Part shown: positions 1 through 7,526 of the stretch, one piece after another | Layout of the letters: the number at the start of each line of letters is the position of its first letter | Numbering within the stretch: position 1 is the stretch's first letter | Origin: Geobacter sp. | Lineage (GTDB): Bacteria; Desulfobacterota; Desulfuromonadia; Geobacterales; Pseudopelobacteraceae | DNA length: 64,000 nucleotides | Reading direction: 5' to 3' | Assembly: GCA_009684515.1 (NCBI GenBank) | Contig: WKKS01000009.1 | Location: 1-64,000, forward strand | Made by a program: the position numbers and the translations under genes | The notes under the pieces: generated by a model | Database searches by the model: none | The model's input: only the letters and a program-made list of their open reading frames with translations | What the model was told of the DNA's origin: nothing

Positions 1-130
1 CCTGACGCCAGACCGGCAGGCGCTGCCAGAAACCCCAGGCCAGGATGCCGAAGGCGGCAAAGGCAAGGATGTACATCGGGACCACCACGCCGTGGCCGAC
101 GTTCCAGTATATCTCGCGGGTTGCTTCCAT
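1..130 (-). CDS. N-terminus of a membrane-anchored Fe-S oxidoreductase (partial)
   Basis: Only the first 43 codons are inside the window; the gene runs off the left edge. The protein begins MEATREIYWNVGHGVVVPMY and continues into a hydrophobic helix at about residues 14-34, as in the NarI-like membrane domain at the start of heterodisulfide-reductase-type Fe-S oxidoreductases. In Geobacter relatives such a protein commonly follows a butyryl-CoA dehydrogenase gene and is thought to pass electrons from ETF to the menaquinone pool. It is the next gene in the beta-oxidation operon, 90 bp after the acyl-CoA dehydrogenase stop. A GGGGAA ribosome site precedes the ATG. The assignment rests on a short N-terminus plus context, so function is an inference. 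Confidence 0.5.
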   Translation of the reverse strand, partial: MEATREIYWNVGHGVVVPMYILAFAAFGILAWGFWQRLPVWRQ

Positions 131-147
131 AATCAATTCCCCGTAGT

Positions 148-208
148 GGCGAACCTCGTGTTCGCCCAATCTGTTCGCCCGATACCTGGGCGATCGCAAG
201 GATCGCCC
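148..208. repeat. Pair of short palindromes (REP-like intergenic repeat)
   Basis: Two perfect hairpins lie side by side in the 90-bp gap. The first is GGCGAAC/GTTCGCC at 148-154 and 160-166 with loop CTCGT. The second is GGGCGATC/GATCGCCC at 188-195 and 201-208 with loop GCAAG. The right edge reads CCCCTACA. The style, GGGCGA stems with a GTAGGGGC edge, matches dispersed palindromic units seen in many bacterial genomes. In RNA they could stabilise or attenuate the message between the two genes. Confidence 0.6.
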
Positions 209-220
209 CTACATATCAAT

Positions 221-1360
221 CTACGACAACAGCATCTTGGAAATCACGACCCGCTGCACCTCGTTGGTCCCCTCGTAAATCTCGGTAATCTTGGCATCAC
301 GGTACATGCGCTCGACTTCATAATCGACGATGTAGCCGTAACCGCCATGAATCTGAATCGCCTCCTTGGTGACGTAGGTGGCGGTTTCTGAAGCGTGCAT
401 CTTGCACATGGCCGACTCCATCGTATAACTCTTCTTGGCATCTTTCAGGCAGGCGGCCCGGTAGGTCAGGAGCTTGCTGGTTTCGATGCTGGTCCACATA
501 TCGGCCAGCTTGAACTGGACAGCCTGGAATTCGCTGATCGCCTGACCAAACTGTTTGCGCTCCTTGGAGTAAGCCAGCGCTCTTTCAAAAGCCCCTTCCG
601 CAATTCCGAGAGCCTGCGAAGCGATCCCGATCCGGCCGCCGTTCAGGGTATCCATGGCAATATTGAACCCCTTCCCTTCCTGCCCCAGCTGGTTTTCCAC
701 CGGAACGCGCAGGTCATCGAAGGCAAAGGCGGTTGTATAGCTACCGCGAATCCCCATTTTGTTCTCGTTTTTAAGGATCGTGACGCCGGGTGAAGACAGA
801 TCGACGATAAAGGCGGTGATCCCCTTGTGTTTAAGGCTGCGGTCAAACGAAGCCAGCAGTACGCCGGTGCCCAGGTAGCCGCCGTTGGTGATGAAGGTTT
901 TGCTGCCATTGATGACGAAATGGTCTCCGTCACGCCTGTAGGTGGTGGCCGTTCCCCCCGCGTCGCTTCCGGCGTCCGGCTCAGTCAGCAGGAAGCAGCC
1001 GATTTTCTCGCCGCTGTTCAGTGGCGGCAGCCATTTCTTCTTCTGTTCCTCGGTGCCGAAGGTGTAGATCGGGCCGCTGCAAAGGGAGGTATGGGCCGAG
1101 ATCAGAACGCCGCTGGAGCCACAGGCTTTGGAAACCTCTTCCACCACGATGGCGTAGGAAAGCATATCCAGTCCGGCGCCGCCGTACTCTTCGGGAAGGT
1201 AGCTGCCGAGGAAACCCATCTCGCCCATTTTCGCGACCAGCGCGTCCGGGATCATATGTTCCTCATCAATCTTCATGGCGATCGGCTTGATCTCCTTCTC
1301 GACAAAGTCGCGCACGGCGGACTGCAACACCTTGTGATCCTGGCTCAGTTCGAAATTCAT
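221..1360 (-). CDS. bcd: Short-chain (butyryl-type) acyl-CoA dehydrogenase
   Basis: This cytoplasmic FAD flavoprotein of 379 residues, the usual length for the family, oxidises a short-chain acyl-CoA to the 2-enoyl-CoA and passes electrons to ETF. The N-terminal helical domain carries EEYGGAGLDML; the FAD/substrate motif FLLTEPDAGSDAG is near residue 125. The C-terminal signature AKITEIYEGTNEVQR contains the catalytic glutamate of the butyryl/short-chain type (the E of YEGT). The ATG at 1360 has a GGGAGG ribosome site. It is the fourth gene of the operon and is followed by the Fe-S oxidoreductase. Substrate preference between butyryl-CoA and other short acyl-CoAs cannot be read from the sequence. 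Confidence 0.9.
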   Translation of the reverse strand: MNFELSQDHKVLQSAVRDFVEKEIKPIAMKIDEEHMIPDALVAKMGEMGFLGSYLPEEYGGAGLDMLSYAIVVEEVSKACGSSGVLISAHTSLCSGPIYTFGTEEQKKKWLPPLNSGEKIGCFLLTEPDAGSDAGGTATTYRRDGDHFVINGSKTFITNGGYLGTGVLLASFDRSLKHKGITAFIVDLSSPGVTILKNENKMGIRGSYTTAFAFDDLRVPVENQLGQEGKGFNIAMDTLNGGRIGIASQALGIAEGAFERALAYSKERKQFGQAISEFQAVQFKLADMWTSIETSKLLTYRAACLKDAKKSYTMESAMCKMHASETATYVTKEAIQIHGGYGYIVDYEVERMYRDAKITEIYEGTNEVQRVVISKMLLS

Positions 1361-1384
1361 GACAACCTCCCGTATCTAATAAGT

Positions 1385-2167
1385 TTATTTACCCTTGAAA
1401 TCTGCTTTGCGTTTTTCCAGAAAGGCGCCCATCCCCTCGCGCTGATCTTCGGTGGCAAACAGCACCCCGAATAACGACGCTTCATAACGGAAACCGTCCT
1501 CCCTGGTCATATTGAGGCCGTTGGCAATTGCATCTTTGGCATAGGCAACTCCCAACGTGCCTTTGGAGGCAATCTCGCGCGCCGTTTCGACAGCTTTTGC
1601 CAGCAGTTCCTCCGGCGGGAAGAGATCATTGACAATTCCCCAGGCGTGCGCTTTCTCGGCCGTGATCATGCGCCCCGAAAAGACCAGTTCGTTGGCCCGG
1701 TTGGGACCGATCAGGCGCGCCAGCTTCTGGGTGCCGCCAAAGCCGGGCATGATGCCGAGGCCGACTTCCGGGAAACCGAGCTTGGCCTTTTCCGAGGCAT
1801 AGATGAAATCGCAGGCCAGAGCCAGCTCCAGTCCGCCACCCAGGGCGAAGCCATTGACTGCGGCAATCACCGGTTTTTTCATCTTTTCGATGAAGAGCAT
1901 GACCCGCTGGCCGACGCGAGCAAAGGCGTGCCCTTCGAAGGCCGACATTTCGGACATCTCCTTGATATCGGCACCGGCCACAAAAGCCTTCTCGCCGGCG
2001 CCGGTAATGACGACCACCTTGACAGCGGCATCCAGGTCCAGCCCGTAGAGGGCGCACTCCAGCTCGGCCAGTACCGCACTGTTCAGGGAGTTCAATGCTT
2101 CCCGGCGATTGATGGTCAGGGTCGAAACGCCTTCACTGTTTTCGATTTGCAGATATTTGAATTCCAT
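1385..2167 (-). CDS. crt: Enoyl-CoA hydratase (crotonase)
   Basis: This 260-residue crotonase-fold protein hydrates crotonyl-CoA to 3-hydroxybutyryl-CoA in the cytoplasm. The oxyanion-hole segment GADIKEM is near residue 65. Both catalytic glutamates of true hydratases are present, in ALGGGLELA and in FPEVGLGIMPGFGG, unlike the other two crotonase homologues in this window. It lies 24 bp before the acyl-CoA dehydrogenase and 38 bp after the hydroxyacyl-CoA dehydrogenase, with an AGGGAG ribosome site. It is a single-function enzyme and not part of a FadB-type fusion. Confidence 0.9.
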   Translation of the reverse strand: MEFKYLQIENSEGVSTLTINRREALNSLNSAVLAELECALYGLDLDAAVKVVVITGAGEKAFVAGADIKEMSEMSAFEGHAFARVGQRVMLFIEKMKKPVIAAVNGFALGGGLELALACDFIYASEKAKLGFPEVGLGIMPGFGGTQKLARLIGPNRANELVFSGRMITAEKAHAWGIVNDLFPPEELLAKAVETAREIASKGTLGVAYAKDAIANGLNMTREDGFRYEASLFGVLFATEDQREGMGAFLEKRKADFKGK

Positions 2168-2205
2168 TTCGTTATCTCCCTTGATTAGCGTAAAAGCGAA
2201 GCAGC

Positions 2206-3051
2206 TCAGTAGGTGTAAAAACCACGACCGGACTTGCGTCCCATGTATCCGGCGTTAACCATCTTGACCAGTAACGGACAAGGTCGGTACTTGGGATCCT
2301 TGAAACCGTCGTAGAGCACGTTGGCAATCGCCAGCACCGTGTCCAGGCCGATGAAGTCAGCCAGCGTCAGCGGTCCCATCGGCTGATTGGTTCCCAGTTT
2401 CATCCCTTTATCGATATCTTCAGCGGTGGCGATCCCTTCATATAGGGCAAAGACAGCTTCATTGATCATCGGGATCAGCACACGGTTGACGATAAAGCCG
2501 GGATAATCCTGGGAAACGGCCATTTCCTTCTCCAGTTTGCCCACCAGTCCCGATGTGGTTGCAAAGGTATCTTCACTGGTGGCATGGCCGCGAATGATTT
2601 CGACTAGCTTCATAATCGGCACCGGATTCATGAAATGCATGCCGATGACCTTGTCCGGACGTTTGGTGACGGAGGCGATTTTCGTGATCGGGATCGAAGA
2701 GGTGTTGGAGGCGAGAATCGCGCCGGGCTGCACAATTTCATCCAGCCGGCGGAAAATCTCAAGCTTGAGCGGTTCGTGCTCAGTGACCGCTTCCACGGCA
2801 AAATCAACAGTTGCCAGGTCGGACATGTTTTTTGTGGTCATGATCCGCCCGATGGTTTCACCGACAAGAGAGTCCGGTATGGCTCCCTTTTTGGCTTGCC
2901 GCTCCAGATTCTGCCTGATGGTTGTGACCGCTTTTTCCAGTTGCGTTTCGGCAATATCGAAAAGCATGACCTGATACCCATACTGGGCAAAAACATGGGC
3001 AATGCCATTACCCATCTGCCCTGCGCCCAGCACACCGACTTGCTTGATCAT
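2206..3051 (-). CDS. hbd: 3-hydroxybutyryl-CoA dehydrogenase
   Basis: This 281-residue NAD(P)-dependent enzyme oxidises 3-hydroxybutyryl-CoA to acetoacetyl-CoA. The N-terminal Rossmann motif GVLGAGQMGNGIA binds the nucleotide. The family signature GMHFMNPVPIMKLVEIIRG carries the catalytic histidine, and the C-terminal dimerisation domain ends in the typical KSGRGFYTY. The ATG follows a strong CAGGAGG site. A 120-bp inverted-repeat element lies between this gene and the upstream thiolase gene. Confidence 0.92.
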   Translation of the reverse strand: MIKQVGVLGAGQMGNGIAHVFAQYGYQVMLFDIAETQLEKAVTTIRQNLERQAKKGAIPDSLVGETIGRIMTTKNMSDLATVDFAVEAVTEHEPLKLEIFRRLDEIVQPGAILASNTSSIPITKIASVTKRPDKVIGMHFMNPVPIMKLVEIIRGHATSEDTFATTSGLVGKLEKEMAVSQDYPGFIVNRVLIPMINEAVFALYEGIATAEDIDKGMKLGTNQPMGPLTLADFIGLDTVLAIANVLYDGFKDPKYRPCPLLVKMVNAGYMGRKSGRGFYTY

Positions 3052-3082
3052 AAAAAAACCTCCTGACTTAATTGCTCTTTTC

Positions 3083-3202
3083 TGAAACGTCGATTTTTTG
3101 CAAGATCAAGGCTGTCGAGGGGTCGCGCGGAGGCGTAGCAGCGCTACGCCGCACAAGGGGACCTGAAGACTTACGCAGAGCTTGCGGAAAAGCGGCGTTT
3201 CA
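3083..3202. repeat. 120-bp element with terminal inverted repeats and a central palindrome
   Basis: The ends at 3083-3106 and 3179-3202 are imperfect inverted repeats of 24 bp, with about 18 matching positions; both begin TGAAACG and include GCAAG. In the middle is a perfect hairpin, GGCGTAGC/GCTACGCC at 3132-3139 and 3143-3150, with loop AGC. The right arm contains the thiolase stop codon (3200-3202). The whole unit can fold as a cruciform or a long RNA stem. It has no coding capacity and looks like a MITE-type or dispersed intergenic repeat. Other copies must be sought elsewhere in the genome. Confidence 0.6.
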
Positions 3203-4378
3203 CACTCTCTCAAAGATTACCGCGACCGCTTCGCCGCCACCAATACAGAGCGTAGCCAGACCGTAACGTTTCTTTTGACGATGCAGTTCGCGGATAACGG
3301 TAGCTGCCAGACGGGCGCCGCTGGCGCCGATCGGATGTCCGATGGAGCAGGCACCGCCGTTGACGTTAACCTTTTCCAGCGGCAGCTTCAGCCCTTTGAT
3401 CGCCAGCAGCGTTACCAGGGCAAAAGCCTCGTTTATCTCAAACAGGTCGATCTCATCCAGAGAAAGACCGGCCTTGGCACAGACTTTTTCGATTGCTCCC
3501 AGCGGCGCATCCGGAAAATTATCGGGATGGCGGCTTTCGGTGGCCTGGGCGACGATTCGGGCCTTGGGGGTCAGGTTATGACGCTTGACCGCTTCCGCAT
3601 CCGCCAGCAGCAGCATGGCAGCGCCGTCGCTGATAGTTGAAGCGTTGCCGGCTGTGATGCTGCCATCCTTTTTAAACACCGTCTTCAGATTGACAAACTT
3701 TTCAAAGTCGACTTTAAACGGCTCTTCATCGGTGGCAATGGCAGTTTCCGCGCCTTTGACCATCTTGATTACCGGAACGATTTCATCCTTGAACAGGCCA
3801 TCCTTCACCGCCGCCTGGGACAGTTGGTAGGAACGGATCGCATAGGCATCCTGCTCGTCACGGCTGATTCCGCTCTGCGCCGCACTTTTTTCACCGATAT
3901 CACCCATGTGGACACCGGTGTAAGGATCGGTCAGACCGTCATGCACCATCAGGTCGATGATTTCACCATTCCCCATCCGGTAGCCGTTACGCGCTTTTTT
4001 CAGGAAATAGGGAGCCATGGACATATTCTCCATCCCCCCCGCAATCACGATTGATGAATCGCCCAGGCGAATGGCGTCGGCGCCGAGCATTACCGCCTTG
4101 AGGCCGCTGCCGCAGACCTTGTTGATCGTCAGGGCGTGAGTAGTATCCGGAATCCCGGCGGCGCGCATGGCCTGACGGGCCGGGGCCTGCCCCACCCCGC
4201 CGGAAAGTACCTGGCCTATAATCACCTCATTGACAGCGGCGGCGGGCAGCGCAGAACCTTGCAGCAGACCTTTGATGACCGTAGCGCCGAGGGTTGTGGA
4301 TGGAATATCGGAGAGAGCGCCACCAAATGACCCGAATGGAGTTCTCTTTGCGTCAACAACATAAACGTCTTTGCTCAT
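3200..4378 (-). CDS. thl: Acetyl-CoA acetyltransferase (thiolase)
   Basis: This 392-residue thiolase cleaves acetoacetyl-CoA with CoA to two acetyl-CoA, or runs in reverse. The nucleophilic cysteine is in INKVCGSGLKAV (about residue 89), the catalytic histidine in SIGHPIGASG (about 349) and the second cysteine in LCIGGGEAVAV (about 379). The segment before the histidine is GGACSIGHP and not the common GGAIALGHP, a small variation. It is the first gene of the beta-oxidation operon and has an AAGGAGG ribosome site. The shared operator/promoter element lies 29-58 bp upstream of its start codon. Confidence 0.93.
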   Translation of the reverse strand: MSKDVYVVDAKRTPFGSFGGALSDIPSTTLGATVIKGLLQGSALPAAAVNEVIIGQVLSGGVGQAPARQAMRAAGIPDTTHALTINKVCGSGLKAVMLGADAIRLGDSSIVIAGGMENMSMAPYFLKKARNGYRMGNGEIIDLMVHDGLTDPYTGVHMGDIGEKSAAQSGISRDEQDAYAIRSYQLSQAAVKDGLFKDEIVPVIKMVKGAETAIATDEEPFKVDFEKFVNLKTVFKKDGSITAGNASTISDGAAMLLLADAEAVKRHNLTPKARIVAQATESRHPDNFPDAPLGAIEKVCAKAGLSLDEIDLFEINEAFALVTLLAIKGLKLPLEKVNVNGGACSIGHPIGASGARLAATVIRELHRQKKRYGLATLCIGGGEAVAVIFERV

Positions 4379-4406
4379 TGTATTCCTCCTTGAAGGTTAT
4401 GCACTA

Positions 4407-4458
4407 AATCTATATTACGTTTACGTGCTAGTCAACTATAAATGGAACATATTTTTAT
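4407..4458 (-). promoter_or_regulatory. Operator/promoter element A for the beta-oxidation operon
   Basis: GTTTACGTGCTAGTCAAC occupies 4419-4436. On the minus strand it supplies a -35 box TTGACT (4430-4435); after 17 bp follows a -10-like TAGATT (4407-4412). Nine bases beyond CAAC stands AACA (4446-4449) and then a T-rich tract to 4458, which lies upstream of -35 as seen by the minus-strand promoter. The same arrangement occurs at 15129, 35715 and 37465. The partly palindromic ACGT-containing core resembles operators of MerR-family LiuR-type regulators. Confidence 0.7.
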
Positions 4459-4871
4459 TTTTTTACATTGAAGAAAAACAGGAGGTGTGTGAAAGGCGTG
4501 GCAGACTGTTGAGTGATGGGCACTCAGCACCGTATGATTGGGTATTATACCAGTATTTCCGGTTATTGCATTTAATTGTAAATGCGTTATGAAATGCGAG
4601 GCAGCGGAGATGGGGATTTCGAACGCGGCTTGACCGGGGAGTGGCAGAGCAGGCGTCAGGTGAAGCGTCAATCAGCAGATCGGGTTGATCATAACGAGAG
4701 CCCCAAGCACTTGACACCGCGTGGCATGGGATGCATATTATGGCAGTTTAATTGGGATTATTTTGACAAGAGATGCCGTAACACGAGTGAGTTGCGCAAG
4801 ACGGTGAACTCAAGGAGGTCCTGGAGAGGGCTAAAGAGAAGTTGTCAACTATCAAGATTTGACCCCAATTT
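4459..4871. other. Intergenic stretch with a possible degraded 3' gene end
   Basis: About 410 bp between the beta-oxidation promoter and the antitoxin gene hold no convincing complete gene. At 4791-4862 on the plus strand a short open frame with protein-like composition reads VAQDGELKEVLERAKEKL and ends at a TGA; an in-frame stop precedes it. It has no start codon and looks like the tail of a decayed gene. I see no transposase signature, direct repeat or structured RNA in the rest. Confidence 0.3.
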
Positions 4872-5174
4872 CTATGCAGCCATCAAAAGTGGCTGTACTT
4901 TTTGCACCCTCTCTGCCATCGCTTTTTGAGCGGTTTTTAGGTCATAGCCGGTTTGCAGGTTCATCCAGTAGGCAGGTGTCTGATCGAACACTTTGCCGAA
5001 AAGCACAGCCAACTCAGCTGTAACAGGCCGTGAGCCTTTGATAACATGAGATATTCGCATGGGTGAAACGCCAATTGCATGAGCAAAAGCGTTTTGTGAC
5101 ATGCCAAGTTCATCAAGTATTTCCTTCAGGAATATTCCGGGATGAATGGGGGGGAGCCCGTTTTTGATAGCCAT
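4872..5174 (-). CDS. higA: HigA-type antitoxin (XRE family)
   Basis: This 100-residue protein is the DNA-binding antitoxin of a type II toxin-antitoxin pair. The N-terminus PPIHPGIFLKEILDELGMSQ and the following helix-turn-helix (about residues 15-60: GMSQNAFAHAIGVSPMRISH) are typical of HigA/VapI-like proteins. The C-terminal TPAYWMNLQTGYDLKTAQ is also characteristic. It follows the toxin gene by 10 bp, in the toxin-first order usual for higBA. It should neutralise HigB and repress the pair through the palindrome at 5474-5494. Confidence 0.9.
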   Translation of the reverse strand: MAIKNGLPPIHPGIFLKEILDELGMSQNAFAHAIGVSPMRISHVIKGSRPVTAELAVLFGKVFDQTPAYWMNLQTGYDLKTAQKAMAERVQKVQPLLMAA

Positions 5175-5184
5175 AATGTTTCTC

Positions 5185-5466
5185 CTAATGGTAGTCGGTT
5201 ATTTCAACTTCGTATGCTTCACCGTTCACAAATCGAAAGCATATTCGCCACTGGTCATTAATCCTGATACTCCACTGTCCCGCTCTATCACCGGAAAGGG
5301 TTTCAAGGCGGTTGGACGGGGGTATCAGTAAATCCGTAACTTCGCATGCACTGTCCAATTGCGTCAAACGCATGATCGAACGGCTGATGATTTCTGGAGG
5401 GAGTTTTTTTGACTTCCCTGTCGTAAATAGTTTTTCCGTTTCTTTGTTCGCGAATGACGAAATCAT
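5185..5466 (-). CDS. higB: HigB-type toxin (RelE superfamily mRNA interferase)
   Basis: The 93-residue form starting MISSFANKETEKLFTTG matches the usual HigB length and N-terminus, so I chose the ATG at 5466. The open frame extends upstream to 5547, but that extension would run through the operator palindrome and lacks a ribosome site. An ATG at 5472 is the other option. The domain includes LSGDRAGQWSIRINDQWRI and the C-terminal EAYEVEITDYH, both shared by HigB/RelE ribosome-dependent RNases. No clear Shine-Dalgarno lies before 5466, so the transcript may be nearly leaderless. The antitoxin follows directly. Confidence 0.88.
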   Translation of the reverse strand: MISSFANKETEKLFTTGKSKKLPPEIISRSIMRLTQLDSACEVTDLLIPPSNRLETLSGDRAGQWSIRINDQWRICFRFVNGEAYEVEITDYH

Positions 5467-5473
5467 GGACATA

Positions 5474-5494
5474 ATATAAACAATTTGTTTATAT
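5474..5494. promoter_or_regulatory. higBA operator palindrome
   Basis: A perfect inverted repeat of ATATAAACAA and TTGTTTATAT with a single-base centre (T at 5484) lies immediately upstream of the higB start. Its position and AT-rich core suit an autoregulatory site for HigA, overlapping the toxin promoter. The divergent ATPase gene starts about 110 bp away. Confidence 0.75.
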
Positions 5495-5601
5495 GGGTCA
5501 AGTCCTAAAGAAGCTGAAGAATAGAGGAAAACAAGGACATCTCCCATTTATGCAAATCAGTATGATTGCATCCAATAGCAATTAATGAGGTGGGCATTAT
5601 C

Positions 5602-6471
5602 ATGATAAACCGGCACAAGAGAATTGACCTTCTACTTGAAAAATTCGAGCGGATAATTGATCGGGTTTACCCCGATGCACCTCCGCCCCCTGATTTTGAT
5701 AAATATGTGGCTTTTCGCTGGGAGCGGATCGCTGACGGGGGACGGCTGACGCCTGTTGTCCACCCACATATGTTTGACCTTAAAGATTTGGTCGGAATTG
5801 ATGACATACTGAACCAGGTCGTTCGGAATACGAACCAGTTTGTGGCCTCCCTACCGGCAAATAACGTGTTGTTGTGGGGTGAGCGCGGTTGTGGCAAGTC
5901 ATCGCTGGTCAAGGGACTGCTGAAACAGTTTGCTCATAATGGGTTGCGGATGATCGAGCTTAAACGATGGGATCTCCTGTCACTGCCAACCATTACCGCT
6001 CTTTTACGGGATGAACAATACCGTTTTATCCTTTTTTGTGATGATTTGTCTTTCAGTGATGGCGAAGGCGACTTTCGAGCTCTCAAAACATTACTCGACG
6101 GTGATATTGAGGAACGCCCCGAAAATATCCTTATATATGCAACTTCCAACCGTCGCCATCTGATGCCGGAACGAATGGAAGATAATCTGGGGAGAATCGA
6201 AATCCATCCGGAAGAAGCTGTTGGAGAAAAGCTGGCTTTGTCAGACCGGTTTGGCATTACGTTGGGCTTCTATTGTCTCGATCAGGATGAATATCTGGCG
6301 ATTATTGACCACTATGCTAAACAGCGTAAAATTGAAATCAGCGAAGAAGATCTGCAAATCAAAGCTTTGCAATGGTGCCGGGATAATGCCAGGCGCAGCG
6401 GCAGGTCAGCCCGTCAGTTTATTGATGACCTGGAGGGACGACTCAAATTGAAAAGGCCTGAGTTGACGTAG
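5602..6471 (+). CDS. DUF815-family P-loop ATPase
   Basis: The ATG at 5602 (MINRHKRIDLLLEKF, 289 residues) has a GAGGTGGG ribosome site, so I prefer it to an upstream in-frame ATG at 5566. The Walker A motif WGERGCGKSSLVKGL is near residue 110 and a Walker B-like FILFCDDLSF near 160, with an AAA-type arrangement. The sequence matches the DUF815 family of predicted ATPases, whose function is not established. It stands alone, divergent from higBA, and is followed by a stretch with a possible broken frame. Nucleotide binding is well supported; the biological role is unknown. Confidence 0.8.
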   Translation: MINRHKRIDLLLEKFERIIDRVYPDAPPPPDFDKYVAFRWERIADGGRLTPVVHPHMFDLKDLVGIDDILNQVVRNTNQFVASLPANNVLLWGERGCGKSSLVKGLLKQFAHNGLRMIELKRWDLLSLPTITALLRDEQYRFILFCDDLSFSDGEGDFRALKTLLDGDIEERPENILIYATSNRRHLMPERMEDNLGRIEIHPEEAVGEKLALSDRFGITLGFYCLDQDEYLAIIDHYAKQRKIEISEEDLQIKALQWCRDNARRSGRSARQFIDDLEGRLKLKRPELT

Positions 6472-6501
6472 GGAATACAGGCAACTTGCAGGACATGGTG
6501 A

Positions 6502-6705
6502 AAAACTACCAACCATCATTGTGGTGCGGTACTGGAACAGTTGCCTGAAGAAGAGAAAGCGATCTGTCACAGGTTTGGCTTTGGCGAAGGCGCGGAGATG
6601 TACAAAATGATTGATCACGAGACGGACCCTGTCAAAATGCAAACGATGACCTGCACAATGATCAAAGCCATTTCCGGAAAAAAGGGTTATCATACACGGA
6701 AGTGA
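6502..6705 (+). other. Short open frame, possible small gene or gene remnant
   Basis: A 68-codon frame runs from just after a stop (6499-6501) to TGA at 6703-6705. Its composition is protein-like (LEQLPEEEKAICHRFGFGEG near the start). There is no ATG until 6598, which would give only 35 residues; a TTG at 6541 would give 54. No good ribosome site precedes either. It lies in the 295-bp gap between the ATPase gene and the membrane protein gene. I do not recognise it; a decayed 3' gene part is as likely as a small gene. Confidence 0.3.
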
Positions 6706-6766
6706 AAGAGGACAGAGGGGACATGAAGAACAGATTCACCAGATACTGCATTGAGGGGGGTGTTTT

Positions 6767-7495
6767 ATGAGTATTCAGCGAAGCATCTGGGTTTTTGGCC
6801 GTGTACTGTTCTATGTGGTGTTGTTCCTGCTTCTGGTTCTGGTAATATTTGCGTTTTCGCATGACCAGTTTGTGCCAGGTCTGTTTTTCGGGGTCATATT
6901 TCTCATCGCCCTCTACAAAGGGCTGATCTGCCTCAAAATCCCGGCATATTCGGTTGTAGTGCGCGATGGCAGGGTGGTTTTCTTCATCCCCGAGAAAACA
7001 ACTCGTAACCGGTTTGATTTCGTATCGCGCGGGCAGACCATTGTTGAACTGCCCCATTACGGCTTGTTGGACCAGCCATACAAGTTGGAGATAATTTCCC
7101 CGGATGGTGAGGGAGGGGTGCAATCCTGCCGCCTGTCGCTTCACCTCGATTATCTCTTGGAACCAGCTGCCTATCAGCGGGCATATGACAGTTTTGTCCT
7201 ACATCAGGAGCGGCTGTCATTGGAAGTCCGGAAGCTGCTCTTGAAAAGCTCTGCCAACCTGATATGTCGGCCATTTCAAGTGGAAGGTGAAAAAGCCATG
7301 CAGGAGTATCTGAAACCGATTATTGCGGAACTCAATCTTGGATTGGAGAGTGTCGGGTTGAAAGTTGAGGAAGCGACCTGCTCGTTCAGTTCAGGTCCAA
7401 CACTTATCCGTTTTGTGCCGACCGAGCAGGAGCTTTTGGAAAAAGCAATCAAGGGTCCCGCTTCTGAGGGAGTCAGACCAACTTCATCGGATTGA
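6767..7495 (+). CDS. Membrane protein of unknown function with two N-terminal helices
   Basis: The protein has 242 residues. Two hydrophobic segments at about residues 10-30 and 36-55 are followed by a soluble domain of about 185 residues. Parts of that domain, such as VPAY-like SVVVRDGRVV and the alternating strand pattern with LSLEVRKLLLKSSANL, faintly recall band-7/SPFH proteins, but no diagnostic motif is present, so I leave the family open. A GGGGGG-like ribosome site precedes the ATG. It is 31 bp upstream of trmO, with which it may be co-transcribed. Confidence 0.6.
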   Translation: MSIQRSIWVFGRVLFYVVLFLLLVLVIFAFSHDQFVPGLFFGVIFLIALYKGLICLKIPAYSVVVRDGRVVFFIPEKTTRNRFDFVSRGQTIVELPHYGLLDQPYKLEIISPDGEGGVQSCRLSLHLDYLLEPAAYQRAYDSFVLHQERLSLEVRKLLLKSSANLICRPFQVEGEKAMQEYLKPIIAELNLGLESVGLKVEEATCSFSSGPTLIRFVPTEQELLEKAIKGPASEGVRPTSSD

Positions 7496-7526
7496 TCAAA
7501 CAAGCATCGCAGAAAGTGACTGAAAC

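Noticed and set aside
4459..4871. Insertion sequence remnant
   Set aside because: A gene tail is possible but no terminal inverted repeats, target duplication or transposase motif could be seen.
5467..5547. N-terminal extension of HigB to the upstream ATG
   Set aside because: It would cross the operator palindrome, has no ribosome site and exceeds the usual family length; the alignment starts at MISSF.
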